This document shows positions 26,088-34,473 of a stretch of DNA of 64,000 nucleotides, piece by piece. The notes below the pieces were generated by a model, which saw nothing but the letters and a program-made list of their open reading frames with translations, ran no database searches and had not been told where the DNA came from. The stretch comes from an uncultured Ruminococcus sp. GTDB taxonomy: Bacteria; Bacillota; Clostridia; Lachnospirales; Lachnospiraceae. The stretch is from the NCBI GenBank assembly GCA_900066355.1, contig FMEL01000015.1, positions 25,174 to 89,173 of the forward strand, read 5' to 3'. Positions within the stretch are counted from its first letter, which is position 1; each line of letters opens with the position of its first letter. Position numbers and translations under genes: made by a program.

Positions 26088-28697
26088 TTATTTACCGTAG
26101 TATGCTTTCAGATAGATTTCTTTCAACTCTGCAATCAGTGGATATCTCGGGTTTGCGCCGGTGCACTGGTCGTTGAAAGCCTGTTCGCTCATCTCATCCA
26201 GAGTCTCAAGGAAGTACTTTTCATCTACGTTGTAATCTTTGATCGTAGGTTTGATCTCGATGATCTTTTTGAGTTCTTCCAGTTTCTCCAGAAGTTTTTC
26301 AAATACTTCATTATCGTCTTTTCCTGTCAGCCCCACGAAACGTCCGATTTCAGCATAACGAGCCAGTGTCTTCGGATACTGATACTGTGGGAAAGTACCC
26401 ATCTTGGTCGGAACTTCTTCTGCATTGTAACGCATAACATCTGTAAGTACCAGAGCATTTGCGATTCCGTGAGGAATGTGATGGAAAGCACCCAGTTTGT
26501 GAGCCAGAGAGTGATTTACTCCGAGGAATGCATTTGCAAATGCCATACCTGCCATGCAGGACGCGTTTGCCATGTGGTCTCTTGCCTCTACATCATTACC
26601 GTCTCTGTATGCTCTCGGCAGATAATCAAATACCAGTTTGATGGCACGAAGTGCAAGTCCGTCTGTGTAGTCAGATGCCATCATGGAAACATATGCCTCG
26701 ATCGCATGTGTCATAACATCGATACCGGAAGCGCTTGTCAGTCCTTTCGGTGCGCTCATCATATTATCTGTATCGACGATTGCCATATCAGGCATCAGCT
26801 CATAGTCAGCCAGTGGCCATTTGATTCCTGTTTCTTTGTCTGTGATGATAGCAAAAGGTGTTACCTCGGAACCTGTACCGGAAGATGTCGGTACGGCAAT
26901 GAAGTATGCTTTTTTACCCATTTTCGGGAATGTGTAAATTCTCTTACGGATATCCATGAAATCCATTGCCATGTCATCGAAATCTGCATCCGGATTTTCA
27001 TAAAGAACCCACATGATCTTACCGGCATCCATTGCAGATCCACCACCCATAGCGATGATGCAGTCCGGCTCGAATGCACGCATTGCTGCAGCACCGGCTC
27101 TTGCAGAAGCAAGGGACGGATCTGGTTCTACATCAGAGAAGCATGTATGCACGATTCCCATCTCATCAAGTTTGTCTTCTATTTTCTTTGTATAACCGTT
27201 CTTGTAAAGGAAGGAGTCTGTAACGATGAAGCAACGTTTCTTGCCCATTACATTTTTCAGCTCATCCAGAGCAACCGGCAGGCAGCCTTTTTTGAAGTAA
27301 ACTTTTTCCGGGGTTCTCATCCAGAGCATGTTCTCTCTCCTCTCAGCAACAGTTTTGATATTGATCAGGTGTTTTACACCAACATTTTCGGATACGGAGT
27401 TTCCTCCCCAGGAACCACAGCCAAGTGTCAGGGACGGAACAAGTTTGAAGTTGTAAAGGTCTCCGATGCCACCCTGAGAAGAAGGAGTATTGATCAGGAT
27501 ACGACAGGTCTTCATGGCTGCTGCATGTTTTGCCATTTTTTCTTTCTCATTTACATTGATGTAAAGGGAAGATGTATGTCCGTATCCGCCGTCAGCTACA
27601 AGCTGTTCTGCTTTTGCAATTGCTTCATCAAATGTTTTTGCTTTGTACATGGCAAGTACCGGAGACAGTTTCTCATGCGCAAATTCTTCACTGATGTCTA
27701 CAGATTCTACTTCACCGATCAGGATCTTGGTTTCTGCAGGAACTTTTATACCTGCCATCTCAGCGATCGTAGCTGCTTTCTGTCCAACGATCTTTGCATT
27801 CAGTGCGCCGTTGATCAGAATTGTTTTTCTTACTTTTTCGATTTCGTCTTTCTTAAGGAAATAGCATCCTCTGTACTGGAACTCTTCTTTTACTGCTTTA
27901 TATACACCTTCCAGAACTGTTACAGACTGTTCGGATGCACAGATCATACCATTGTCAAATGTTTTGGAGTGGATAATGGAGTTTACTGCAAGACGGATAT
28001 CGGCAGTATCATCAATGATAACCGGTGTGTTTCCGGCTCCAACACCAAGTGCCGGTTTTCCGGAGGAATATGCTGCCTTAACCATTCCAGGACCGCCTGT
28101 TGCAAGGATGATGTCTGCTTCTTTCATTACCATGTTGGTAAGTTCCAGACTCGGTACGTCGATCCATCCGATGATGCCTTCCGGTGCGCCTGCTTTCACT
28201 GCTGCTTCAAGCACAACTTTTGCAGCTTCGATAGTGCTTCCTTTTGCACGCGGATGTGGGCTGATGATGATTGCATTTCTTGTCTTCAGCGCGATCAGAG
28301 TTTTGAAGATTGCGGTGGAAGTCGGGTTTGTAGTCGGGATAACTGCTGCGATCAGTCCGATCGGTTCTGCAATTTTCTTGATTCCGTAAACCGGATCTTC
28401 TTCGATCACACCACAGGTCTTTGTGTTTTTGTATGCATTGTAGATGTATTCAGATGCATAGTGATTTTTGATGACTTTATCTTCAACAATACCCATTCCT
28501 GTTTCTTCTACAGCTGCTTTTGCAAGCGGGATACGCGCTTTGTCAGCAGCAGTTGCAGCGGCTTTGAAGATCTTGTCTACCTGCTCCTGTGTGTAAGTGG
28601 CGAAAAGTTTTTGTGCTTCTTTCATCGCAGCGATCTTTGCTTCCAGTGCTTCCGGAGTGTCAATGATTGCCGGGATGTGGGTTTCTTTCTTTGCCAT
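26088..28697 (-). CDS. adhE: Bifunctional acetaldehyde-CoA/alcohol dehydrogenase
   Basis: An 869-residue fusion enzyme converting acetyl-CoA to acetaldehyde and then ethanol with two NADH, regenerating NAD+ in fermentation. Residues about 1-440 form the aldehyde dehydrogenase, with the catalytic Cys in D-N-G-M-I-C-A-S-E. Residues about 455-869 form the iron-dependent alcohol dehydrogenase, with G-G-G-S-A-M-D-A-G-K, D-V-M-T-H-A-I-E-A-Y and the metal site N-H-S-L-A-H-K-L-G-A-F-H. Length and order match AdhE spirosomes of Firmicutes. The upstream region has a consensus promoter overlapped by Rex-like operators, so expression should follow the NADH/NAD+ ratio. It is a single-gene unit. Confidence 0.97.
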   Translation of the reverse strand: MAKKETHIPAIIDTPEALEAKIAAMKEAQKLFATYTQEQVDKIFKAAATAADKARIPLAKAAVEETGMGIVEDKVIKNHYASEYIYNAYKNTKTCGVIEEDPVYGIKKIAEPIGLIAAVIPTTNPTSTAIFKTLIALKTRNAIIISPHPRAKGSTIEAAKVVLEAAVKAGAPEGIIGWIDVPSLELTNMVMKEADIILATGGPGMVKAAYSSGKPALGVGAGNTPVIIDDTADIRLAVNSIIHSKTFDNGMICASEQSVTVLEGVYKAVKEEFQYRGCYFLKKDEIEKVRKTILINGALNAKIVGQKAATIAEMAGIKVPAETKILIGEVESVDISEEFAHEKLSPVLAMYKAKTFDEAIAKAEQLVADGGYGHTSSLYINVNEKEKMAKHAAAMKTCRILINTPSSQGGIGDLYNFKLVPSLTLGCGSWGGNSVSENVGVKHLINIKTVAERRENMLWMRTPEKVYFKKGCLPVALDELKNVMGKKRCFIVTDSFLYKNGYTKKIEDKLDEMGIVHTCFSDVEPDPSLASARAGAAAMRAFEPDCIIAMGGGSAMDAGKIMWVLYENPDADFDDMAMDFMDIRKRIYTFPKMGKKAYFIAVPTSSGTGSEVTPFAIITDKETGIKWPLADYELMPDMAIVDTDNMMSAPKGLTSASGIDVMTHAIEAYVSMMASDYTDGLALRAIKLVFDYLPRAYRDGNDVEARDHMANASCMAGMAFANAFLGVNHSLAHKLGAFHHIPHGIANALVLTDVMRYNAEEVPTKMGTFPQYQYPKTLARYAEIGRFVGLTGKDDNEVFEKLLEKLEELKKIIEIKPTIKDYNVDEKYFLETLDEMSEQAFNDQCTGANPRYPLIAELKEIYLKAYYGK

Positions 28698-28770
28698 TTC
28701 TGAATCCTCCTGTTTTTCCTCTTATGATATGATCCTTATAATTTAGTCCGATAAACAATTCTGTTAATTG

Positions 28771-28782
28771 ATTAACGTTAAT
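28771..28782. promoter_or_regulatory. Palindrome ATTAACGTTAAT in adhE leader
   Basis: A perfect 12-base palindrome downstream of the -10 box; possibly a third half-matching Rex site. Confidence 0.35.
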
Positions 28783-28808
28783 TATTTATCAATGATTGAT
28801 ATGCGCTT

Positions 28809-28837
28809 ATTATACGGGTTTGTTAATCATTTGTCAA
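28809..28837 (-). promoter_or_regulatory. adhE promoter, perfect consensus
   Basis: On the minus strand, TTGACA (28837-28832) and TATAAT (28814-28809) have a 17-base spacer. Confidence 0.85.
28820..28837. promoter_or_regulatory. Rex-type operator overlapping adhE promoter
   Basis: TTGTTAATCATTTGTCAA fits the Clostridial Rex pattern TTGTTAA-N4-TTAACAA with two mismatches and covers the -35 box and half the spacer. Confidence 0.65.
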
Positions 28838-28845
28838 TCTGTAAT

Positions 28846-28862
28846 TTGTTAAAATTTTAACC
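28846..28862. promoter_or_regulatory. Second Rex-type site upstream of adhE
   Basis: TTGTTAAAATTTTAACC, upstream of the -35 box; 16 of 17 positions of the TTGTTAA-N4-TTAACAA pattern fit. It overlaps the end of a doubtful small frame. Confidence 0.6.
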
Positions 28863-29051
28863 AAATTCTTTCATGTATCTTCTCTGTTTTTCTATAGATT
28901 CTACAAATCGGATTGTGAATCCGGGATATAAAGCATCGATTTCAGTATATATTTCATATCCGATGCCCATAGTCATTTTTGTCATATTTTTCCATCTGCT
29001 TTCATACATTAATTGATGGGAAACGAAAATAAGGAATCTGTGATTTTCCAT
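28857..29051 (-). CDS. Doubtful small ORF upstream of adhE
   Basis: A possible 64-residue product from ATG 29051 with AGGA seven bases upstream. It has no signal peptide or membrane segment and no family I recognise. It contains a Met/Lys-rich middle and the C-terminal E-K-Q-R-R-Y-M-K-E-F-G. It shares the 29055-29118 gap with the divergent alarmone synthetase. It may be a chance frame in AT-rich DNA. Confidence 0.25.
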   Translation of the reverse strand: MENHRFLIFVSHQLMYESRWKNMTKMTMGIGYEIYTEIDALYPGFTIRFVESIEKQRRYMKEFG

Positions 29052-29118
29052 CACTTTTCCTATTTTACGTTGATTTAACGCAAAACACTTACAGATTTAT
29101 TACAGAAGGAGTATTTTC

Positions 29119-29829
29119 ATGGGAACCTGCAATACATTACGAACGACTGAAACTTACACGACTGAAAATTTTACTTTGATACAGTTAGAGGAAGAAAGAC
29201 AGAAATTGAAGAAAAAAGAACTTTTAAAAAACATGCTGACTGACGGGGAATTCAGCATCAAAGGACAATGTGCCATCAACCTTATGATGACCAAACTGGA
29301 AATTATCAATACTTTTTTACTGATGAAATATAACCGGAGCTTTATCCAGATGACGACAGGAAGGCTCAAAAGCTATGACAGCGTCTGCAAAAAAATGCAG
29401 AAAAAAGAATTGGATCTGAACTTCGCTCAGGCGTTGGAAAAAATCAATGACCTGATCGGCGTGCGCGCCGTTTGTTCTTATGTAGATGATATTTATAAAG
29501 TCGCGGAACTGATCGAGAAACAACAGGATATCCGTATCATCAAGACAAAGGATTATATCAAAGAGCCAAAGAAATCCGGCTATCAGAGTCTGCATTTGAT
29601 TCTTGAGGTCGCTATGCCATTCCAGAATGAAAGCCAGTGGATCAAAGTCGAACTGCAGCTTCGCACAGCCGCCATGGATTACTGGGCAAATCTCGATCAT
29701 CAGCTTCGCTATAAAAGAGGTCAGAAACAGGCCGCTGTCATCAACGAGGAATTACAGAGATGTGCTTCTGTAATCTCCGAACTGGACCAGAAAATGCTGG
29801 ATATCCGCAAAAAAATCGATAGAATCTGA
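29119..29829 (+). CDS. Small alarmone synthetase (RelA/SpoT nucleotidyltransferase domain only)
   Basis: A 236-residue single-domain GTP pyrophosphokinase of the YjbM/YwaC group, making (p)ppGpp from ATP and GTP or GDP. L-K-S-Y-D-S-V-C-K-K-M near residue 90 and L-I-G-V-R-A-V-C-S-Y-V-D-D-I-Y carry the substrate-binding residues. K-E-P-K-K-S-G-Y-Q-S-L-H-L and V-E-L-Q-L-R-T are the catalytic signature segments. There is no HD hydrolase, TGS or ACT domain, so it should synthesise but not degrade alarmone. GAAGGAG precedes the ATG by seven bases. It is a single-gene unit with a terminator at 29876. Confidence 0.92.
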   Translation: MGTCNTLRTTETYTTENFTLIQLEEERQKLKKKELLKNMLTDGEFSIKGQCAINLMMTKLEIINTFLLMKYNRSFIQMTTGRLKSYDSVCKKMQKKELDLNFAQALEKINDLIGVRAVCSYVDDIYKVAELIEKQQDIRIIKTKDYIKEPKKSGYQSLHLILEVAMPFQNESQWIKVELQLRTAAMDYWANLDHQLRYKRGQKQAAVINEELQRCASVISELDQKMLDIRKKIDRI

Positions 29830-29880
29830 TCAGCAGACGCACCACCGGCAATTTCTCTTGCATACTTTGGCATACAAAAA
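29830..29880 (+). repeat. Post-stop dispersed motif, copy B
   Basis: It follows the alarmone synthetase stop directly. Ordered blocks ATCAG, GACGC, CCACCGGCAA, TTCTCTTGCATACT and GGCATAC match copies at 19302 and 59844. Confidence 0.55.
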
Positions 29881-29926
29881 ACGCAGGGGCATCGACATCA
29901 TCGTCAGCTCCTGCGTCTGTTTTATT
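29876..29926. terminator. Terminator after alarmone synthetase gene
   Basis: ACGCAGG (29881-29887) pairs with CCTGCGT (29910-29916), with A5 before and a T-rich tail after. Confidence 0.75.
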
Positions 29927-29934
29927 TCTGCCTG

Positions 29935-30125
29935 CTATATGGTTCGGACAGTCACTGACGTGCGCGCCCCTGTTTCTGCGTAGTTCCCGGCGTCACAAGT
30001 GCGATAAACGGATGCTCCTGATGGCTGGATTCACCTCTGACAGACTCAGCGCTCTGTTTGCCGTAATGGAGCGCGCACTGCTGAATATGGCGCTCTCTCG
30101 CCTATCAGCCATGAGTTTTCTCCCT
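29935..30125. ncRNA. GC-rich structured intergenic region, possible RNA or regulatory element
   Basis: This gap between the alarmone synthetase terminator and the aminotransferase stop is GC-rich, unlike other intergenic DNA here. It contains GCGCTC at 30049-30054, GAGCGC at 30069-30074 and GCGCTC at 30090-30095, so the middle element can pair with either neighbour. CTGATGGCTG (30018-30027) can pair with CAGCCATGAG (30106-30115) with one mismatch. No gene or RNA family is recognised. The strand is not determined. Confidence 0.35.
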
Positions 30126-30131
30126 CTTAAT

Positions 30132-31322
30132 TTAGTTCAGACCGAATTCTGCTGCAAGTTTTTTAAATTCCGGCAGGGAATTCTGAATTGTATCATAGGA
30201 TACACAATATGCCAGTCTCACATATCCCGGGCATGCAAAAGAGCTTCCCGGTACCATCAGAATGTTGTATTTCTTTCCGGCTTCACAGAACTGCTTTTCG
30301 TCTGCGACCGGAGATTTTACGAACAGATAAAAAGCTCCCTGCGGTTTGATACACTCGAAACCACATTCTTTCAGTCCATTGTAAAGTGCCAGACGGTTGC
30401 GATCATAAGCAGCAACATCCACCTCTGCGTTCACACATTTCTGGATGACTTTCTGCATCAGAGACGGTGCATTGACACTTCCGAGTACACGGTTGGCGAT
30501 CGCTGCTGCCGTGATCACGGTCGCACTGTCCTCAAGCTCATCCGGGATAACCAGATAACCGATACGCTCGCCCGGAAGGGACAGAGATTTGCTGTAGGAA
30601 TATCCTACAACTGTATTCTTATAATATTTTGTCAGATACGGAACTTCCACACCATCGTATGCCAGCTCTCTGTATGGCTCATCAGAGATCAGATAGATGA
30701 CGGAACCAAATTCCTGCTGTTTCTTCTCAAGGATTGCAGCAAGCTCTTTAATCGTCTCTTCGGAATAAACAACACCCGTCGGGTTATGTGGCGTGTTTAC
30801 GATCACAGCCCGGGTGTTGACATTGATCTTTTCTTCCAGTTCTTTCAGATTCGGCTGGAAAGTCTCAGTATTCGGAGAGATTTCCACAAGCTTGCCGTCA
30901 TAGTTACGTACATATGCACCATATTCCAGGAAATACGGTGCAAAAACGATCACTTCCTCACCCGGATTCAGGATCGTCTTGAGGATGACATTCAGACCGC
31001 TGGCAGCGCCAACGGTCATAATCAGATTATGTGCAGAAAAAGCGGTTCCGAAGCGGCGGTTCAGAGACTGCGCAATAGTCTCTCTGACATCCTCAAAACC
31101 AGCATTGTTCATATATCCGTGAAGGACTGTCGGTTCTTCGTTATTTACGAGATCAATGATTGCCTCACGTACACAGTCCGGTGCCGGAACACTCGGATTT
31201 CCAAGACTGAAATCATATACTTTGTCTGCGCCGTATTTTGCACGGAGACGATTTCCTTCCTCGAACATCATGCGGATCGCTGAGTTGTTCTGGACAAAAG
31301 GTTTCATTTTTTCTGCTATCAT
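30132..31322 (-). CDS. Pyridoxal-phosphate aminotransferase, class I
   Basis: A 396-residue fold-type I aminotransferase of the AspC/AlaA group. Motifs are V-Y-D-F-S-L-G-N-P-S-V-P near the N-terminus, T-V-G-A-A-S-G for cofactor phosphate, V-N-T-P-H-N-P-T-G for the ring, D-E-P-Y-R-E and S-Y-S-K-S-L-S-L-P-G-E-R-I-G-Y with the Schiff-base Lys near residue 235. The L-G-N-P-S-V-P motif is typical of the Clostridial pyridoxal-dependent aminotransferases annotated as aspartate aminotransferase; the substrate is not certain. It lies alone between the alarmone gene and a Na+-dependent transporter, on the same strand as the transporter but 94 bases downstream of it. Confidence 0.9.
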   Translation of the reverse strand: MIAEKMKPFVQNNSAIRMMFEEGNRLRAKYGADKVYDFSLGNPSVPAPDCVREAIIDLVNNEEPTVLHGYMNNAGFEDVRETIAQSLNRRFGTAFSAHNLIMTVGAASGLNVILKTILNPGEEVIVFAPYFLEYGAYVRNYDGKLVEISPNTETFQPNLKELEEKINVNTRAVIVNTPHNPTGVVYSEETIKELAAILEKKQQEFGSVIYLISDEPYRELAYDGVEVPYLTKYYKNTVVGYSYSKSLSLPGERIGYLVIPDELEDSATVITAAAIANRVLGSVNAPSLMQKVIQKCVNAEVDVAAYDRNRLALYNGLKECGFECIKPQGAFYLFVKSPVADEKQFCEAGKKYNILMVPGSSFACPGYVRLAYCVSYDTIQNSLPEFKKLAAEFGLN

Positions 31323-31416
31323 AATTATGCCTCCTCTAATTTTGTTTCTTTTATATTATTTGCGATACCCACGGATTGTTCCGTGCTACACACTCTCACA
31401 ATCCTACCCTGGTATC

Positions 31417-32883
31417 TTATTTCTTTTTGCTGTGCCCGAAGGAAATCCATCCGACAAGAACAAGCATTGCAACACCAATGATCATCCACGGAACCAGATA
31501 ATTCATTCCTTTCGGCTGGAACATATCATAGTACCCTTTCAGGTAAATAACCGCAACAACTGCCGGAATCACCCAGAGCATGTAGTTTCTGATAAATTTC
31601 GGAAATTTCAGTCCTGATCCTGTGTTGGCTTCTTTGATAAAATTGTCCCATCCCCATCCATTCTTCGATGCACAGAAAATGACGAAAACTACAGAACCAA
31701 GCGGCAGGATATTATTGGAAATGATAAAGTCCTCAAGATCCATGATGTTGGTTCCTTCACCGAGAATCTGGATACCGGACCATGGTCCGAATCCGAGGAT
31801 TGCCGGCATGGAAAGAATGATGATCAGTACAATATTAAACACAACTGCCTTGTTACGTTTCCATCCCCACAGATCCATTGCAAAGGACAGGATATTCTCA
31901 AATACAGCAATGACCGTAGACAGTGCCGCAAAAGACATAAACAGGAAGAACAAAGCTCCCCAAAGTCTTCCGCCTGCCATCTGGTTAAACACGTTTGGCA
32001 GTGTGATAAATACAAGTCCCGGACCTGCCCCCGGCTCTACACCAAATGCAAAACATGCCGGAATGATGATCAATCCAGCCATCAACGCTACAAATGTATC
32101 AAGGATCAGAATATTGACACTTTCGCCTGCAAGCGTACATTCCTTACCCATGTAGCTTCCGAAGATTTCCATCGCACCGATACCAATGCTTAATGTGAAG
32201 AATGCCTGAGAAAGTGCACCGAAGATCACATTTCCGAGACCTGCCTCACGGATGTTGTCAAGGTTTGGCACCAGATAAAATTTCACACCTTCCATTGCAC
32301 CGTCAAGTGTCACAGAATGAACTGCCAGCACAACGATCAGTGCAAAAAGACAGATCATCATCACCTTCGTGATGCGCTCGATTCCGTTCTTAAGTCCAAG
32401 TGAACATACTCCAAATGCAAGAAGAACTGCTGCGATCATCCAGCCGGTCATAGTACCTGTCGATGTCATCAGATTGGAAAAGAACCCACTGACCTCATCA
32501 GAAGATGCTCCACTCAGCTTACCGGTTGCCATAACATAACAGTAATACATCATCCAGCCGGCGACCATGGTATAAAACATCATCAGCATATAGTTACCGA
32601 TCATTCCCATATAACTGTATTTATGGAAATTGGCACCCTCCGGCTCCAGTTTGTGAAATGCTCTCGCTGTACTTAATCTGCTGCTTCGTCCTACAGCAAA
32701 CTCGCTTACAAGGATCGGCAGACCCAGCAGCACCAGAAATACCAGATAGATCAGGATAAAAGCTGCCCCGCCATATTTTCCTGTCATATATGGAAATTTC
32801 CATACGTTTCCAAGCCCTACGGCACATCCTGCAGAAACCAGAATAAAACCAAGTCTTGATCCAAATGTTTCTCTTTCTTTCAA
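31417..32883 (-). CDS. Sodium-dependent transporter, NSS/SNF family, copy 1
   Basis: The start is TTG at 32883, with GGAGG seven bases before it, giving 488 residues. An apparent N-terminal extension to 33048 reads through an inserted repeat element and is rejected. Family motifs include G-S-R-L-G-F-I-L-V-S-A-G-C-A-V-G-L-G-N-V-W-K-F-P (helix 1, shown as single residues) with the unwound sodium/substrate site, and about 11-12 membrane segments. Relatives import neutral amino acids or similar with Na+. The G-P-G-L-V-F-I-T-L-P-N-V-F loop is conserved. A second member at 58443 shares the fold. Substrate unknown. Confidence 0.92.
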   Translation of the reverse strand: MKERETFGSRLGFILVSAGCAVGLGNVWKFPYMTGKYGGAAFILIYLVFLVLLGLPILVSEFAVGRSSRLSTARAFHKLEPEGANFHKYSYMGMIGNYMLMMFYTMVAGWMMYYCYVMATGKLSGASSDEVSGFFSNLMTSTGTMTGWMIAAVLLAFGVCSLGLKNGIERITKVMMICLFALIVVLAVHSVTLDGAMEGVKFYLVPNLDNIREAGLGNVIFGALSQAFFTLSIGIGAMEIFGSYMGKECTLAGESVNILILDTFVALMAGLIIIPACFAFGVEPGAGPGLVFITLPNVFNQMAGGRLWGALFFLFMSFAALSTVIAVFENILSFAMDLWGWKRNKAVVFNIVLIIILSMPAILGFGPWSGIQILGEGTNIMDLEDFIISNNILPLGSVVFVIFCASKNGWGWDNFIKEANTGSGLKFPKFIRNYMLWVIPAVVAVIYLKGYYDMFQPKGMNYLVPWMIIGVAMLVLVGWISFGHSKKK

Positions 32884-32937
32884 AAAATTTCCTCCTCTGT
32901 TTTGCCATAACATACTTTGATCGAAGTTGCTTTTTAT

Positions 32938-32945
32938 TTCAATTC
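32938..32945. repeat. Target-site duplication, left copy
   Basis: TTCAATTC directly flanks the 143-base element at its left end. Confidence 0.6.
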
Positions 32946-33088
32946 GTAACTGTTCAGTACCCTCACAGTTACGAGTCAAAATGCATTCCAAATCACCTTC
33001 GGTGATGGCATTTTGCCTTATAGGTCTCGGGATTTTGGCAAAAAACATGCCAAAACGCCTCGCGGGATACTACCTTCTGAATAGTTAC
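32946..33088. mobile_element. 143-bp MITE-like element with terminal inverted repeats
   Basis: Termini GTAACTGTTCAG (32946-32957) and CTGAATAGTTAC (33077-33088) are inverted repeats matching at 11 of 12 positions. Identical 8-base TTCAATTC flanks both ends. Inside are a TTTTGGCA/TGCCAAAA hairpin and a two-part hairpin (CAAAATGC...GCATTTTG enclosing ATCACC-GAA-GGTGAT). It encodes no transposase, so movement would need an enzyme elsewhere. Part of it gives a false N-terminal extension to the adjacent transporter. It sits between the transporter and the sugar-binding protein gene. Confidence 0.7.
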
Positions 33089-33096
33089 TTCAATTC
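33089..33096. repeat. Target-site duplication, right copy
   Basis: TTCAATTC, identical to the left copy. Confidence 0.6.
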
Positions 33097-33114
33097 AATC
33101 TTTTTCATTATAAC

Positions 33115-33145
33115 ACAGGGACAGTCCAATGTGAACTGTCCCTGT
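33115..33145 (-). terminator. Probable terminator after sugar-binding protein gene
   Basis: A perfect 11-pair stem ACAGGGACAGT/ACTGTCCCTGT with a nine-base loop, 63 bases after the stop; the T run is weak. Confidence 0.45.
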
Positions 33146-33207
33146 CGGATATCAGGATTAACTTTTCTCTTACATAGCATATCACGTCATCCTGCGTATA
33201 TTCTCTT

Positions 33208-34332
33208 TTATTTGCTGTACAGATAATTGCCGTTTGACGCATCATCAATACTAGACGCGTCAATCCATTTCGGCTCAAGCAGGACATTTTTTTCTACAGA
33301 AGCCGCCTGTGCCGGATCTGTAGACATAGCCTGTGCTGCAGCTATGATCGTCTGATATCCGATATCATATGGATCCTGTGATACGGTCCCAAGCTCCTGT
33401 CCGTCCGTGATTGCCTTCTGCTGTACGCTTGTCGCATCTACACCTACCATAACCGGTGTATTTTCTCCTTTATCCAGTCCAAGATACATATCCGCCACAT
33501 CTTCATTGGTACAGAATACTCCGTCCAGATCCGGGTAACGCCTCAACACATCTGCCATTGCCTCTGACATATCTTTGACCTTATCGGTATATAATTCACT
33601 TACAATTGAAATTCCCTCATAATCTGCCAACGCTTCCTTAAATCCCTCGACACGTTTCTGTGAACTTTCGGTCTTTTCCTGCGCGGAAAATACTGCAATC
33701 TTGCCGTTTTCTCCGATTGCATCCACAATTTTTTCTGCCGCAAGTTTTCCTGCATATGCATTATCTGTGCCACGGAACGCTGCTACCAGCTCATCATCAC
33801 TGACATTGGAATCAAAAACTACAACCGGAATGCCATTCTCACTGGCCGCCTCAAGCTGTGCCTGACAGGATTCAATATCTCCGGCTGACATGCACAAAAC
33901 GGTAGGGTTCTCTGCAATTACCGCATCGAGCGTATTAACCTGAGTTTCAATATCCTGCTCATCCGAAGGCCCCTCGAAAGTCATAGAAATTTCATCATCG
34001 GATGAAAACTCATAGGCTTTATTAATATCCTTAACTGCATCTTCCATTCCCTGACGGACAAGTTTCCAGTATTCTCCATCTGTAGCCTTGCTCACAACTG
34101 CAATTCTGCTGCCTGCACCAAGTGTGATTGAAGTATCAATAGCAGCGACTCTGTCCTCCTCTGTAGTATCTGACTCTTCTATAATCTCTTTCTGGTCTTT
34201 ATCACTTTCAGACAGTTCATCTTCGGCCTGCACATCTGAAATAAAATTACCAAAGCCGCCCATCTTACCACTCTCGCCTGCCGCTACGACTGCACCGGCA
34301 AGAAAAAGCACTGCAATAGCTGCTTTTTTCAT
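33208..34332 (-). CDS. Periplasmic-binding-like sugar ABC substrate-binding protein, orphan
   Basis: A 374-residue protein with a signal peptide (residues about 1-18, V-L-F-L-A-G-A-V-V-A-A-G) but no lipobox Cys, unusual for a Gram-positive binding protein. An acidic linker follows to about residue 65. The two-lobe fold (Peripla_BP_4/RbsB type) begins at R-I-A-V-V-S-K-A-T-D-G-E-Y-W-K-L and contains G-I-P-V-V-V-F-D-S-N-V, F-R-G-T-D-N-A-Y-A-G-K-L-A-A and G-V-F-C-T-N-E-D-V-A-D. These match ribose/galactose-type binding proteins. No permease or ATPase is nearby. It may serve another transporter or act as a surface sensor. GAGGAAAA precedes the ATG. Confidence 0.82.
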   Translation of the reverse strand: MKKAAIAVLFLAGAVVAAGESGKMGGFGNFISDVQAEDELSESDKDQKEIIEESDTTEEDRVAAIDTSITLGAGSRIAVVSKATDGEYWKLVRQGMEDAVKDINKAYEFSSDDEISMTFEGPSDEQDIETQVNTLDAVIAENPTVLCMSAGDIESCQAQLEAASENGIPVVVFDSNVSDDELVAAFRGTDNAYAGKLAAEKIVDAIGENGKIAVFSAQEKTESSQKRVEGFKEALADYEGISIVSELYTDKVKDMSEAMADVLRRYPDLDGVFCTNEDVADMYLGLDKGENTPVMVGVDATSVQQKAITDGQELGTVSQDPYDIGYQTIIAAAQAMSTDPAQAASVEKNVLLEPKWIDASSIDDASNGNYLYSK

Positions 34333-34473
34333 TGTATTTTCCTCTTTTCTACTATAAATTTTACATCAATGCGATTCTTTTCTACATTATACACATTTTC
34401 ATTTTTCCGTCTATAGATTTCATAGTTTTTTCATTTTTTCGAAGAAAATACGGCAATTTCACCATATTCTGAT

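Noticed and set aside
26469..28703. 744-codon open frame opposite adhE
   Set aside because: It mirrors adhE codon bias on the other strand, has a Cys/His/Phe-rich unnatural composition, and adhE has all its motifs.
30012..31283. 423-codon frame opposite the aminotransferase
   Set aside because: Shadow of a clear aminotransferase; composition unlike a protein.
32884..33048. 55-residue N-terminal extension of the first Na+-dependent transporter
   Set aside because: It reads through the MITE-like element; the strong ribosome site points to TTG 32883.
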